Origin: Pantoea sp. CCBC3-3-1 | Lineage (GTDB): Bacteria; Pseudomonadota; Gammaproteobacteria; Enterobacterales; Enterobacteriaceae | Direction of reading: 5' to 3' | Assembly: GCF_007981265.1 (NCBI RefSeq) | Contig: NZ_CP034363.1 | Coordinates: 1,302,001-1,366,000, forward strand | DNA length: 64,000 bases | Shown here: piece after piece, positions 26,638-35,066 of the stretch | Layout: each line of letters begins with the position of its first letter | Position numbering within the stretch: position 1 is the stretch's first letter | Made by a program: the position numbers and the translations under genes | The notes under the pieces: generated by a model | Told to the model about the DNA's origin: nothing | The model's input: only the letters and a program-made list of their open reading frames with translations | Database searches by the model: none

Positions 26638-27366
26638 GTGATGCTTCTTCAAAAAGAAACTACCCGCAGAAAGTTTTTACTCGGATCGCTGTTAGCGCTG
26701 CCGCTGGGCGATATGGTTTTTAAAGGATTAACGGCAGCACAGGCAGCAGAAATGGCTGCCCCTGAACTGCTCGATTATCAACCGATTTTTTTCGCAGGCG
26801 ATGAATGGCAATTTATTATGGCCGCCTGCGATCGCCTGATCCCCGCCGGTGGCAAAGGTAAAGCGCCAGGCGCACTGGAAACCAATGTGCCCATTTTTAT
26901 CGATCAGCAAATGCATGGCGATTTTGGCGACGAAATCTATATGCAGGGGCCGTTTGACGTGCACGCGCCAGCCACCATGGGCTATCAGATTCCCTTCCGC
27001 CCTCAGCAAATTTATAAAACCGGCATCAAGCTGGTTAACACCTGGTGTGAACAACATCATCAAAAATCCTTTCATCAGCTCTCAGATGCAGACAGAGACG
27101 CGGTACTGACCAGCGTGCAGAAAAACGAGGTCAATTTTGCCGAGCTTGGAGAGAACTCACTAAAAGGCTCGCAGTTCTTCAGCGAACTGCTTTCGGACAC
27201 CAAACATGGCTATCTTGCCGATCCGATGTACGGCGGCAACAAGGGGATGAAGGCGTGGATTGCCATTGGCTTCCCCGGCGCGCGCGCCAGCTATACGGAA
27301 TGGGTCAAACAGCACAATGTCCCGTATCCGCTCGGTCCGATCGGCATCAGGGGCGACCGCGCCTGA
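26638..27366 (+). CDS. Gluconate 2-dehydrogenase, small (gamma, subunit 3) subunit
   Basis: About 242 residues from GTG 26638 or ATG 26641; the start is set by the signal peptide, which carries a twin-arginine motif (TTRRKFLLG). The protein is therefore exported folded by Tat, carrying the flavoprotein with it. The mature part (DEWQFIMAACDRLIPAGG, MYGGNKGMKAWIAIGFPGA) matches the subunit 3 family. It is first in a three-gene operon encoding the periplasmic enzyme that oxidises gluconate to 2-ketogluconate and passes electrons to ubiquinone. Confidence 0.9.
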   Translation: MMLLQKETTRRKFLLGSLLALPLGDMVFKGLTAAQAAEMAAPELLDYQPIFFAGDEWQFIMAACDRLIPAGGKGKAPGALETNVPIFIDQQMHGDFGDEIYMQGPFDVHAPATMGYQIPFRPQQIYKTGIKLVNTWCEQHHQKSFHQLSDADRDAVLTSVQKNEVNFAELGENSLKGSQFFSELLSDTKHGYLADPMYGGNKGMKAWIAIGFPGARASYTEWVKQHNVPYPLGPIGIRGDRA

Positions 27367-27396
27367 GTTCCCTTATCAAGTTTGGCAGGATTTAAA

Positions 27397-29166
27397 ATGG
27401 CAACAGTAAATAAAGAAGAAGTCGACGTTGTTGTGGTCGGCCTGGGGTGGGCTGGCTCACTGATGAGTATTGAGCTGGCGATGGCAGGTTTAAAAGTCCG
27501 TGCGCTTGAGCGTGGTGGCGATCGGGGTTACGAAGAATTTGCCTATCCTAAACCCGCTGATGAATATGCTTACGGCGTGCGTAATAAAGTGATGGCAACA
27601 CCGGCAGAAGCGGCGGTGACGGTGCGCTACAACATGAGTCAAACCGCCTTACCAACCCGCAAGTGGGGCGCTTTTGCACCCGGAACCGGCGTAGGCGGGT
27701 CGGGGCTGCACTGGACGGCCGTTTTGATTCGGCCAACGCCAACCGATTTGAAGCTGAAAACCTACGCCGACCAGGCGTATAAGCCTGGCATTTTACAGGA
27801 AGATATGCGGATCATGGATTTCCCGTTCAGCTGGGATGAAATCGAGCCGTATTACACTAAATTTGAGCATATCTGCGGCCAGTCAGGCAATACTGGCAAC
27901 CTGCGCGGACAAATACTGGAAGGCGGCGATCCCTTTGAAGGGCCGCGCTCGGAGCCTTATCCGTTGCCGGCACTTGAAGATACGCTCAATAACACGATGT
28001 TCGTCAAAGCCGCCAAAAAACTCGGCTATCATCCGTTTCCTAACCCCTCAGCCTGCGTTTCTCGCGCCTGGACCAATCCTTATGGCAACCAGATCGCGCC
28101 CTGTAACTACTGCGGGTATTGCAGTAAATATCCTTGCCTGAACTACTCCAAAGCTTCACCGCAAACGGCGGTGATGGATGCGCTTAAACGCATGGAGAAC
28201 TTCTCGTATGAAGTGCATGCCAACGTAATGAAAGTCGTGCTGCACGATGACAAGAAAACCGCCAAAGGGGTGATCTACATCGATGCGCAGGGCAATGAGT
28301 GCTTCCAGCCCGCCAAAATTGTGGTGCTCAGCAGCTTCCAGTTCTGCAACGTGCGCCTGATGCTGCTTTCAGGGATTGGTCAGCCGTATAACCCGATTAC
28401 GGAAGAGGGCGTGGTTGGCCGAAATTATGCTTTTTTGAGCAACGGTGGTTCGACGCTGTTCTTTAAAGATAAAAACTTCAACCCGTTTGCCACCGCTGGC
28501 GCGACCGGACAGATGTTTAACGATATCTCGCCGGGCAATTTTGACGGGCCGTCGCTGGGCTTTATTGGCGGAGCAAAAATCCACAGTTCTCAGGCTACCG
28601 GAACACCAATCAGTACGTCACTGCCAAAAGGCACGCCGGCCTGGGGGACGGGCTGGAAAGAGGGGCTTGAAGAATGGTACGGCCATTCGATGAAGATCAG
28701 CATCACCACGACCTGCCAGTCTTATCGTGATGTTTATCTCGATCTGGATCCGAATTACAAAGATGAATATGGCTACCCGCTGCTGCGCATGACGTTTGAC
28801 TGGAAACAGAACGAACTCAGGCTGCAACAGTATTTGAAAGGCGTTGTTAGCAAGATTACTCAGGAACTGAACCCGGACAGCTATAGCGAAAGCTTCCTGC
28901 CGATGGACGCGCACTTTGACCTGACCAAATACGTTTCCACCCATAACGTGGGCGGCGCGGTGATGGGCGATAATCCGAGAACCTCGGCGTTGAATAAATA
29001 TCTGCAAAGCTGGGATGTGCATAACGTCTTTGTGCCTGGCGGCAACGCCTTCCCGCAGAATTTTCAGGCTAACCCAACGGATACCATCGGCGCATTGACG
29101 CTAATGGCAGCGGCGGCGATTAAAGATCGCTACCTGAAAAATCCCGGTCCTCTGGTACAGGCATAA
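27397..29166 (+). CDS. Gluconate 2-dehydrogenase, FAD (GMC oxidoreductase) subunit
   Basis: A 589-residue flavoprotein. ATG at 27397 follows GGCAGGA. The N-terminal FAD site is VVVVGLGWAGSLMSIELA; GTGVGGSGLHWTAV is a second nucleotide-contact loop; the C-terminal active region has STHNVGGAVMG and NPTDTIGAL. It lacks its own signal and is expected to ride out with the Tat-targeted small subunit. It is the catalytic subunit of the gluconate dehydrogenase encoded by 26638-30437. Related enzymes oxidise 2-ketogluconate or sorbitol, so substrate is inferred from the complete cluster. Confidence 0.9.
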   Translation: MATVNKEEVDVVVVGLGWAGSLMSIELAMAGLKVRALERGGDRGYEEFAYPKPADEYAYGVRNKVMATPAEAAVTVRYNMSQTALPTRKWGAFAPGTGVGGSGLHWTAVLIRPTPTDLKLKTYADQAYKPGILQEDMRIMDFPFSWDEIEPYYTKFEHICGQSGNTGNLRGQILEGGDPFEGPRSEPYPLPALEDTLNNTMFVKAAKKLGYHPFPNPSACVSRAWTNPYGNQIAPCNYCGYCSKYPCLNYSKASPQTAVMDALKRMENFSYEVHANVMKVVLHDDKKTAKGVIYIDAQGNECFQPAKIVVLSSFQFCNVRLMLLSGIGQPYNPITEEGVVGRNYAFLSNGGSTLFFKDKNFNPFATAGATGQMFNDISPGNFDGPSLGFIGGAKIHSSQATGTPISTSLPKGTPAWGTGWKEGLEEWYGHSMKISITTTCQSYRDVYLDLDPNYKDEYGYPLLRMTFDWKQNELRLQQYLKGVVSKITQELNPDSYSESFLPMDAHFDLTKYVSTHNVGGAVMGDNPRTSALNKYLQSWDVHNVFVPGGNAFPQNFQANPTDTIGALTLMAAAAIKDRYLKNPGPLVQA

Positions 29167-29171
29167 GCGAG

Positions 29172-30437
29172 ATGAAAATGAACAAGCTACCTTTTTTTAT
29201 CGCGAATGCTGTACTGCTGAGCGCGGGCTATAACGCCACGGTTCAGGCAGACGATGCGGCACTGCTGAAGCAGGGCGAATATATTTCACGGCTGGGTGAC
29301 TGTAGTGCCTGCCACTCGATTCCGGGCAAGCCCGCTTTTTCCGGCGGTCTGGCGATTGACTCTAATTTAGGCACTATCTATTCGACCAATATCACGCCCG
29401 ATAAAGAACAGGGCATTGGCAATTATAGCGAGCAGCAGTTTTCCGATGCCGTGCGTAAAGGCGTGCTGCCAGATGGCAAGCGCCTTTATCCGGCGATGCC
29501 TTACCCTGATTACGCTAAAATTAGCGATGAAGATATGCATGCGCTCTACACCTGGTTTATGAAGGGTGTGCAACCGAGTGCCGAAAAACCGCCAAAAACC
29601 GATCTCAGTTTCCCGTTCAGCCAGCGCTGGGGCATGCGTTTTTGGAATTGGGCATTTGTCTCTGACAAGCCTTTCCAGCCAATTGGCGGCGCAACGGCTG
29701 AGGTCAATCGTGGCGCCTATCTGGTAGAAAGTTTGGGGCACTGCGGCAGTTGCCATACGCCTCGCGGTTTGGGTATGAATGAAAAAGCCCTCGACAGCCG
29801 TGATGCAACATTCCTTTCTGGCGGTAATTTGAACGGTTGGGAAGTACCTTCGCTGCGCGGTTTACCGCGCTGGACCGGGCAGGAAACGGTTGATTATCTT
29901 GCGAAAGGCCGCAATGACAAAGCTGCCGTGGGCGGAGAGATGACTTCCGTTGTCGAGCACAGCACCTCATATATGACTGACAGCGATCTGAAAGCAATTA
30001 CGGCTTATCTGAAGTTTATTGGCGGCAACCCGCCAGCGCCCGCTGTTGATGAAAAAGCCGTTACAGCGACAGAAAATAAACTAACCGCGGCGAAAAATCT
30101 TTCTACCGGAGAACGTTTGTACCTCGATAACTGCGGTGCCTGCCATTTTGTTACCGGCAAAGGCGCACCCGGGGTGTTCCCGCAGTTGGATCAGGCGACT
30201 ATCGTGAATGCTGACGATCCTGGCGGGTTGATTCACACTATCCTCGCTGGTGCGCAGCAACCCTCCACCGCGAAAGCACCGTCAACGCTGGCAATGCCCG
30301 GCTTTGCTTCCCGTCTGAGCGATGACGACGTGGCGCAGCTGGCGACCTTTATTCGTCAGGGCTGGAGTAATAAAGCCGCCGCGGTCAGTGCTGATCGGGT
30401 AGAGAAGGTACGCAAAAGCCTGAAGAGTAAAGAGTAA
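29172..30437 (+). CDS. Gluconate 2-dehydrogenase, triheme cytochrome c subunit
   Basis: A 421-residue membrane-bound cytochrome with a Sec signal (LPFFIANAVLLSAGYNATVQA) and three heme sites, CSACH, CGSCH and CGACH, each with a downstream Met likely to be the sixth ligand (for example YPAMPYP and LAMPGF). It takes electrons from the flavoprotein and reduces ubiquinone. It follows the flavoprotein gene by five bases and ends the operon; a good terminator lies after it. Confidence 0.9.
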   Translation: MKMNKLPFFIANAVLLSAGYNATVQADDAALLKQGEYISRLGDCSACHSIPGKPAFSGGLAIDSNLGTIYSTNITPDKEQGIGNYSEQQFSDAVRKGVLPDGKRLYPAMPYPDYAKISDEDMHALYTWFMKGVQPSAEKPPKTDLSFPFSQRWGMRFWNWAFVSDKPFQPIGGATAEVNRGAYLVESLGHCGSCHTPRGLGMNEKALDSRDATFLSGGNLNGWEVPSLRGLPRWTGQETVDYLAKGRNDKAAVGGEMTSVVEHSTSYMTDSDLKAITAYLKFIGGNPPAPAVDEKAVTATENKLTAAKNLSTGERLYLDNCGACHFVTGKGAPGVFPQLDQATIVNADDPGGLIHTILAGAQQPSTAKAPSTLAMPGFASRLSDDDVAQLATFIRQGWSNKAAAVSADRVEKVRKSLKSKE

Positions 30438-30526
30438 TTGCACAGGTTAGCGCGAGCGATAAGGACCATTTACGATCCGGATGCCAAATTGAGGCTAACC
30501 CTGGCGCTTAAAACCTGATGTCACCG

Positions 30527-30552
30527 GAAGCGGCATAGCGCCGCTTCTTTTA
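30527..30552 (+). terminator. Terminator of the gluconate dehydrogenase operon
   Basis: GAAGCGGC-atagc-GCCGCTTC, a perfect eight-base stem, followed by TTTTAT. Confidence 0.75.
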
Positions 30553-30721
30553 TCAGAACCCTCTTCCTGCCCGCTGCTGTTATTCTTGTTTCATTGTTTA
30601 CATATTAATTTTCCAGGATATGCCGCATTTTAGGGGCGAATCGGAACTTGCCGCCTGCAGAGTTTCGCCATATTCTTTGCTCATCAACCCAACAATGGAT
30701 ATTTTTAACAAGGAAGAGAGC

Positions 30722-31078
30722 ATGGAAAACAGGATTGAAAAAGTCGAAGCCCAAAATGATCTGATGCAGCAGGATATCTCTACATTGAAGGGGGATATTT
30801 CGCTGCTGAAAAAAGATGTCTCGATTTTAAAGGAGGATGTTGCTGAACTTAAAAAGGATGTCTCACTCATCAAAACAGATGTCTCACATTTGCAAATCGA
30901 CATGGCCATCGTTAAATCAAACTATGCAACGAAAGAAGATATTGCCGGGGTGGAACGCAATATTGAAGGGCTGCGGGTGGAGCTTTATAAGGTCATTTCC
31001 CGGCAAACATATTGGTTTGTCTCTTCGCTTTTTGTTTTGTTAGGGGCAGGTCTGGGGCTGGCAAAAGTGCTGTTTTAA
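30722..31078 (+). CDS. Coiled-coil protein with C-terminal membrane anchor (XhlA-like), copy A
   Basis: A 118-residue protein from ATG at 30722 (ribosome site GGAAGAGAG). Residues 1-75 contain regular repeats of about seven (DISTLKG, DISLLKK, DVSILKE, DVAELKK, DVSLIKT, DVSHLQI), a long coiled coil. The C-terminus is one membrane helix (WFVSSLFVLLGAGLGLAKVL). The layout resembles XhlA-type proteins. A shorter relative lies at 32154 with the same ending (GLGIAKLLF), so the gene has been duplicated. Role unknown. Confidence 0.6.
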   Translation: MENRIEKVEAQNDLMQQDISTLKGDISLLKKDVSILKEDVAELKKDVSLIKTDVSHLQIDMAIVKSNYATKEDIAGVERNIEGLRVELYKVISRQTYWFVSSLFVLLGAGLGLAKVLF

Positions 31079-31203
31079 AGGATGAAATGATTTCCCCTGC
31101 TGCTTCCGTGCAGATTTTTTTATCCAATGACCTGTGACTGGGCGGAATTTCATCACTTAACACAAATAAGACCCGGGAGGAAGGTGCACAATTTATTCAT
31201 AGT

Positions 31204-31221
31204 GTTAAGGAAGGGTTAAGG
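31204..31221 (+). promoter_or_regulatory. PmrA/BasR-box-like direct repeat
   Basis: TTAAGG-aaggg-TTAAGG; the complementary strand reads CTTAAC-N5-CTTAAC, close to the PmrA-box pattern YTTAAK-N5-YTTAAK. It lies about 125 bases before the RcnB-like gene, in a plausible place for an activator. A weak -10 (TAATAC) is 18 bases downstream. Confidence 0.35.
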
Positions 31222-31343
31222 TCGGGTAAAGTACAGTAATACCAGCAGTTTTAAGACTGTTAGATATATTCTTACTGCCTCGGTTAGACGATAGTGTCCT
31301 GCAACGGCGCTACAGAAGCCGGGAGCAAATCGAGGATATAACC

Positions 31344-31817
31344 ATGAAAAAAACGACGCTGGCACTTTTAATGACTGTGTTCACAGCCAGTACCCTGTTT
31401 TCTACCGTGACTCAGGCTGAAGGCCCTCCGGGACAACCCTGGCATCAGCAGGGCGGCCATGACGGGCACGGTGGTCCTGAGGGACATGGTGGTCCTGAAG
31501 GACATAATGGTCCTGGCCGTGGCCCGGATCGTGGTCATGACGGCCGGGGCGATTTCCGGGGTCATGACGATCGTGGACACGATCGCCATTTCGAGCAGCG
31601 TGACCGTTTCGCCTGGCAGGGACATGAGTTCCACCGCGGTGAACCGCTGCCACCTCACTTCCGCGGCAATGATTATCGCGTAAACGACTGGCGCGATCGC
31701 GGCCTGGGTGCACCGCCACGTGGTGAGCACTGGGCTTATATTGACGGCAACTATGTTCTGATTGCCGCAGCAACGGGTGTGATTACCTCCATTCTGTTAA
31801 ATAACGCGTTCCATTAA
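31344..31817 (+). CDS. RcnB-like periplasmic protein, histidine-rich, copy A
   Basis: A 157-residue protein with a signal peptide (MKKTTLALLMTVFTASTLFS). After it comes a long stretch rich in His, Gly and Asp (repeated GHGGPEGH and GHDDRGHDR units) that could bind metal ions. The C-terminus (YRVNDWRDRGLGAPPRGEHW, then IDGNYVLIAAATGVITSILL) is the RcnB family domain, with a final hydrophobic segment. RcnB affects nickel/cobalt efflux in E. coli, but the family is broad, and here no efflux gene is adjacent. A related gene lies at 32404 in the opposite direction. Confidence 0.7.
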   Translation: MKKTTLALLMTVFTASTLFSTVTQAEGPPGQPWHQQGGHDGHGGPEGHGGPEGHNGPGRGPDRGHDGRGDFRGHDDRGHDRHFEQRDRFAWQGHEFHRGEPLPPHFRGNDYRVNDWRDRGLGAPPRGEHWAYIDGNYVLIAAATGVITSILLNNAFH

Positions 31818-32153
31818 GTTTTGGGCTGGCATCTGCGGGTGCCAGCCATTAGTCTTTCCAGTTACCTCTACAATATTATTCCCTTGCTTCGCTTTCTAAA
31901 TTTCGTTATTTATCCTCTTCTCACTAAAACGTAATCCTGTCTATAACGTACCCCTGTTACATTTTACCGTATTAAGCTGCGCTGACTTCCTTCTTGATGT
32001 TATTAAATAGTCATGCTGGTTTGTTACATTATTTTTCATCCGGTTTTTCGAGCGGTCACGCCTTATTTACGGGCTCTGCCGCTGGCTGTTTTAGCTGCAT
32101 GCAATATAATGGCATGCAAATAAGGATTTACGCGTTCTCAGGAGGGGAAGGAG

Positions 32154-32363
32154 ATGATTGAAAGAATGAAGCTACTGGAAAGTAAAGTAGAAACTCTGCT
32201 GATTGATGTAGCGGTGATTAAAGCGGACTACGCCACCCGAGTGGATATTGAAAGCGTACGAAGGGAAATTCGCTCTTCGATTACTGCGCAAACAAAATGG
32301 TTTATCGCGGCTTTATTTCTTCTGCCCGGATTGGGGCTGGGCATCGCAAAACTGTTGTTCTGA
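32154..32363 (+). CDS. Coiled-coil membrane-anchored protein, copy B
   Basis: A 69-residue protein after AGGGGAAGG. It has one short coiled coil (MKLLESKVETLLIDVAVIKA), then DYATRVDIESVRREIRSSI and a C-terminal helix (WFIAALFLLPGLGLGIAKLL). Sequence and layout match the last half of the protein at 30722. Each copy sits next to an RcnB-like gene. Confidence 0.6.
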   Translation: MIERMKLLESKVETLLIDVAVIKADYATRVDIESVRREIRSSITAQTKWFIAALFLLPGLGLGIAKLLF

Positions 32364-32403
32364 AGACAACGTCTCCGGTTTGCCAGCCCCTGTCTCCGGG
32401 CAA

Positions 32404-32829
32404 TTAGTGGTGAGCGATCACCGAGGTAATGACGCCGGTGGCCACGGCAATCAGCACGTAGTTACCATCAATGTTCTGCCAGCGATGGCCCGCCGGTGGC
32501 GCTTTCAGGCCATGTTTGCGCCAGTCGTTCACCTGATAACCTTCCCCACGGTATTTTTCCGGCAGAGGACGTCCCTTACGGAAGTCACCATGCTGAGCAG
32601 GGCGATGCTCTGCGTTATGCTGAGGCTGTGGCTCGTGACCACGTTGGTCGTGCTGTTGGCCGCCGTGCTGCTCATTTGGCTGACCGCCATGCTGATTGTT
32701 CTGAGGCGGACGCTTGACGGGCTGCTGTTGATGGCCATCCGGACCCTGCTGTGGACCCTCGGCAAAAGCGCTCAGGCTGGTGGTGGCAAACAGCAGCGCG
32801 GAAAGGGCAATAATTCCTGATTTTTTCAT
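32404..32829 (-). CDS. RcnB-like periplasmic protein, glutamine/histidine-rich, copy B
   Basis: A 141-residue protein from ATG at 32829, which follows AAGGAACC; a longer upstream frame has no ribosome site and would bury the signal. MKKSGIIALSALLFATTSLS is the signal peptide, followed by a Gln- and His-rich low-complexity stretch (QHGGQQHDQRGHEPQPQHNA). The C-terminus (YQVNDWRKHGLKAPPAGHRW, IDGNYVLIAVATGVITSVIA) is the RcnB domain and is close to that at 31344. It converges on the small coiled-coil gene. It is probably a paralogue from a local duplication with inversion. Confidence 0.7.
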   Translation of the reverse strand: MKKSGIIALSALLFATTSLSAFAEGPQQGPDGHQQQPVKRPPQNNQHGGQPNEQHGGQQHDQRGHEPQPQHNAEHRPAQHGDFRKGRPLPEKYRGEGYQVNDWRKHGLKAPPAGHRWQNIDGNYVLIAVATGVITSVIAHH

Positions 32830-32992
32830 TGTAATGGTTCCTTGCAGGTCGAAAAATGTGATCTGATTCTGGTCAATCTGGGGGCGAAAGCGGCTTGTAA
32901 CAATATCAATAATCTGAAGAAGAGGTTGATTAACGAAATATTTACGCTTTCCTGGCAATAATCTGACGCCGCATGGCGCGACGTCATAAGCT

Positions 32993-34129
32993 TTAGCGCA
33001 CGTGAAAAGCCTGTTCCAGCATAAAGCGCTGCTGCTGCTCAGTGTAATTCACCCGCGAATTTTTACTGTTGGACCTTGCCAGAATCCACTCAACTTCAGC
33101 CTCCGTCAGCGGCTGAGGGTCGTGCCAGAAAGGGGTGATGGCCTGATCCTTCAGCCAGGATGCCAGCATTGTGGCGGGGGGCAGCGTAAAACCTGGAAAG
33201 AGTGCGGTGGATAGCTCGTCCATCAGTTGCTGCTGCTCTGCGTTATCGCTTTCCCCGAGGAGTTGCAGGAAAGGCAGCAGTAAACGGCCGCAAATTTCGC
33301 CGTGGTGATAATTTTTAATCGCGCCCAGCTCGCCCGCGATACCGTGGATCACGCCCAGCCCTGCCATACTCAGGCTTAATCCTCCCTGCCACGAAGCGAT
33401 CATCATCTGTTCCCGGGCAACATTACCTTGCTCATCTTCACGATTCAGATGTGGCCAGGCGCTAATAAAAGCGCGCATGCCGGTAAGGGCGGTGTGACGA
33501 GTAAAAATATTGCCTTTGGCGGACAGGTAAGCTTCAAACAGATGAGTAAAAGCATCAATAGCACAGCACGCCAGCACCCGATCGGATGCACCGCGCAGCA
33601 AATCGGGATCGAGAATCGCTATCTGTGGAACAAAGTTGGCGTGGCGCAATGAGGCTTTGACTTTAGTTTCCACTTTCTCCGTGACCACTGCATTCTGCGT
33701 CACCTCGCTCCCTGTGCCAGCCGTGGTTGGAACAGCGATCAGAGGCAGAGTTTCTCCACTGATGGCGGTATCACCCACTTTTTCCAGATAGCGCAGCGTG
33801 TTCAATGGATGCTGGCTTAACGCAGCAAATGCCTTGGCTGCATCCAGCACGCTTCCGCCGCCAATGGCGACCACGCGCTGGACTTTGCCACGCCAGCGGG
33901 CAACCCAGGCATCAATTTCATTCGGTGAGGCTTCATGGCTGACGATTTCCATACCGATAAACTGCGGTGCCAGATCGGCTTCCAGCGCCTGCCAGGCCGG
34001 GCTTTTCAAAAAGGAGTGACCACAAAACAGCAGCGTGGGTAGCGGCGCATTGCACAACAGCGGCAGAAGTTCCCGCAGGCTCCCACGGCCAAAAAAGGTT
34101 TGTCGGTTAGCAATCTGGCTGGCGATCAT
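32993..34129 (-). CDS. Iron-containing alcohol dehydrogenase
   Basis: A 378-residue enzyme of the type III alcohol dehydrogenase family. The NAD-binding region VVAIGGGSVLDAAKAFA, the linker VPTTAGTGSEVTQNAVV, and the iron ligands in CAIDAFTHLFEAY and GLGVIHGIAGELGA with NYHHGE are all recognisable. It is cytoplasmic and reduces an aldehyde or oxidises an alcohol; the substrate cannot be told. Alternative family members act on phosphonoacetaldehyde or lactaldehyde. It is transcribed alone. Confidence 0.85.
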   Translation of the reverse strand: MIASQIANRQTFFGRGSLRELLPLLCNAPLPTLLFCGHSFLKSPAWQALEADLAPQFIGMEIVSHEASPNEIDAWVARWRGKVQRVVAIGGGSVLDAAKAFAALSQHPLNTLRYLEKVGDTAISGETLPLIAVPTTAGTGSEVTQNAVVTEKVETKVKASLRHANFVPQIAILDPDLLRGASDRVLACCAIDAFTHLFEAYLSAKGNIFTRHTALTGMRAFISAWPHLNREDEQGNVAREQMMIASWQGGLSLSMAGLGVIHGIAGELGAIKNYHHGEICGRLLLPFLQLLGESDNAEQQQLMDELSTALFPGFTLPPATMLASWLKDQAITPFWHDPQPLTEAEVEWILARSNSKNSRVNYTEQQQRFMLEQAFHVR

Positions 34130-34229
34130 AGCGAATCCTTACCGGATGAGGCGGTCTTGAATGAAGGTGACTCACTTTAGGTGAAAAGATCGCCCTGTAT
34201 CAAAGCTTTCTTTTATCCAGAAGCACGCA

Positions 34230-34622
34230 TCAGAGCGTGCGGGAAGGGCAGCTAAAGGTGATCATCTTGTCCTGGGGTGCGTTGATCACGCTAAAACGCG
34301 TATCGGAGAGTCGCTGAGCCAGCCAGCCTTCTTTCGTCACGGCAGACGGAATGTACTTTTGCGGATCGGCTGACTGAAGCGCACCGCTTTCCAGTTGCAG
34401 CTTGTCCATCCGCACCCGGAACGAGGTAAAATGGTCGATGATTTCGCCTTCCGTATTGCCTAAGGACTGTCCGGCCAGGGTTTGCACTTTTCCTTCACAC
34501 AGCGTTCCTTTTTCTCGCGATGAACAGCCGCTAAGCAAAAAAAGTGAGGCAAGCAGTGTGCCTGTAAGGATAAAAATCGCGGGAGCGACCCGCAAAAAAC
34601 GTCTGGATTCCTGCCTGCGCAT
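34230..34622 (-). CDS. Putative lipoprotein
   Basis: A 130-residue protein with basic N-terminus (MRRQESRRFLRVAPAIF), a hydrophobic stretch and lipobox LLSGC. The mature part has two more cysteines (TLCEGKVQT and FSCPSRTL) that may form a disulfide across an about 90-residue domain. No family is recognised. It follows the alcohol dehydrogenase gene upstream on the same strand, but the 100-base gap gives no strong operon evidence. Confidence 0.55.
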   Translation of the reverse strand: MRRQESRRFLRVAPAIFILTGTLLASLFLLSGCSSREKGTLCEGKVQTLAGQSLGNTEGEIIDHFTSFRVRMDKLQLESGALQSADPQKYIPSAVTKEGWLAQRLSDTRFSVINAPQDKMITFSCPSRTL

Positions 34623-35066
34623 AATACGTCCTGATAAATAGCGAATGGCCTAAGTATAGTCATCCGTTTCAGGAACGGATGAGCATTGTATGGCGCTGTC
34701 AAACCGGTCGCAGGCCCGCCAACCCTGCTTGTTACAAGGGTATTATCATTTCGTGTGATATGACTGAATCAATTCAGCCAAATAGGTAACAACAGTTCGC
34801 AAACGCATTATTGAGTGCTACAATTCTGCCGCTTTTGATACTTTCCACTTATTCTCCGCTTTGAAACAGCCGTTTTCTTCGACTGAAGGCGCTATAACCC
34901 TGGTTTTTTAGGGGATTAAGCGGGCAAGTTCTGAAACTGCTTGTATACTTTTTCTGCAATGACGTATACGCGCTTCACCGTGCGGCGTCCGGGCGGACAG
35001 CAATTTCGTTATCGGGCGTCAGGCTGTGAAGCAATTGGCGAAAAATTTATCAATCGAACCGATCCT

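Noticed and set aside
34941..35066. Longer N-terminus for the PQQ receptor
   Set aside because: The extra 42 residues have no signal-peptide character and would bury the clear signal that starts at 35067.
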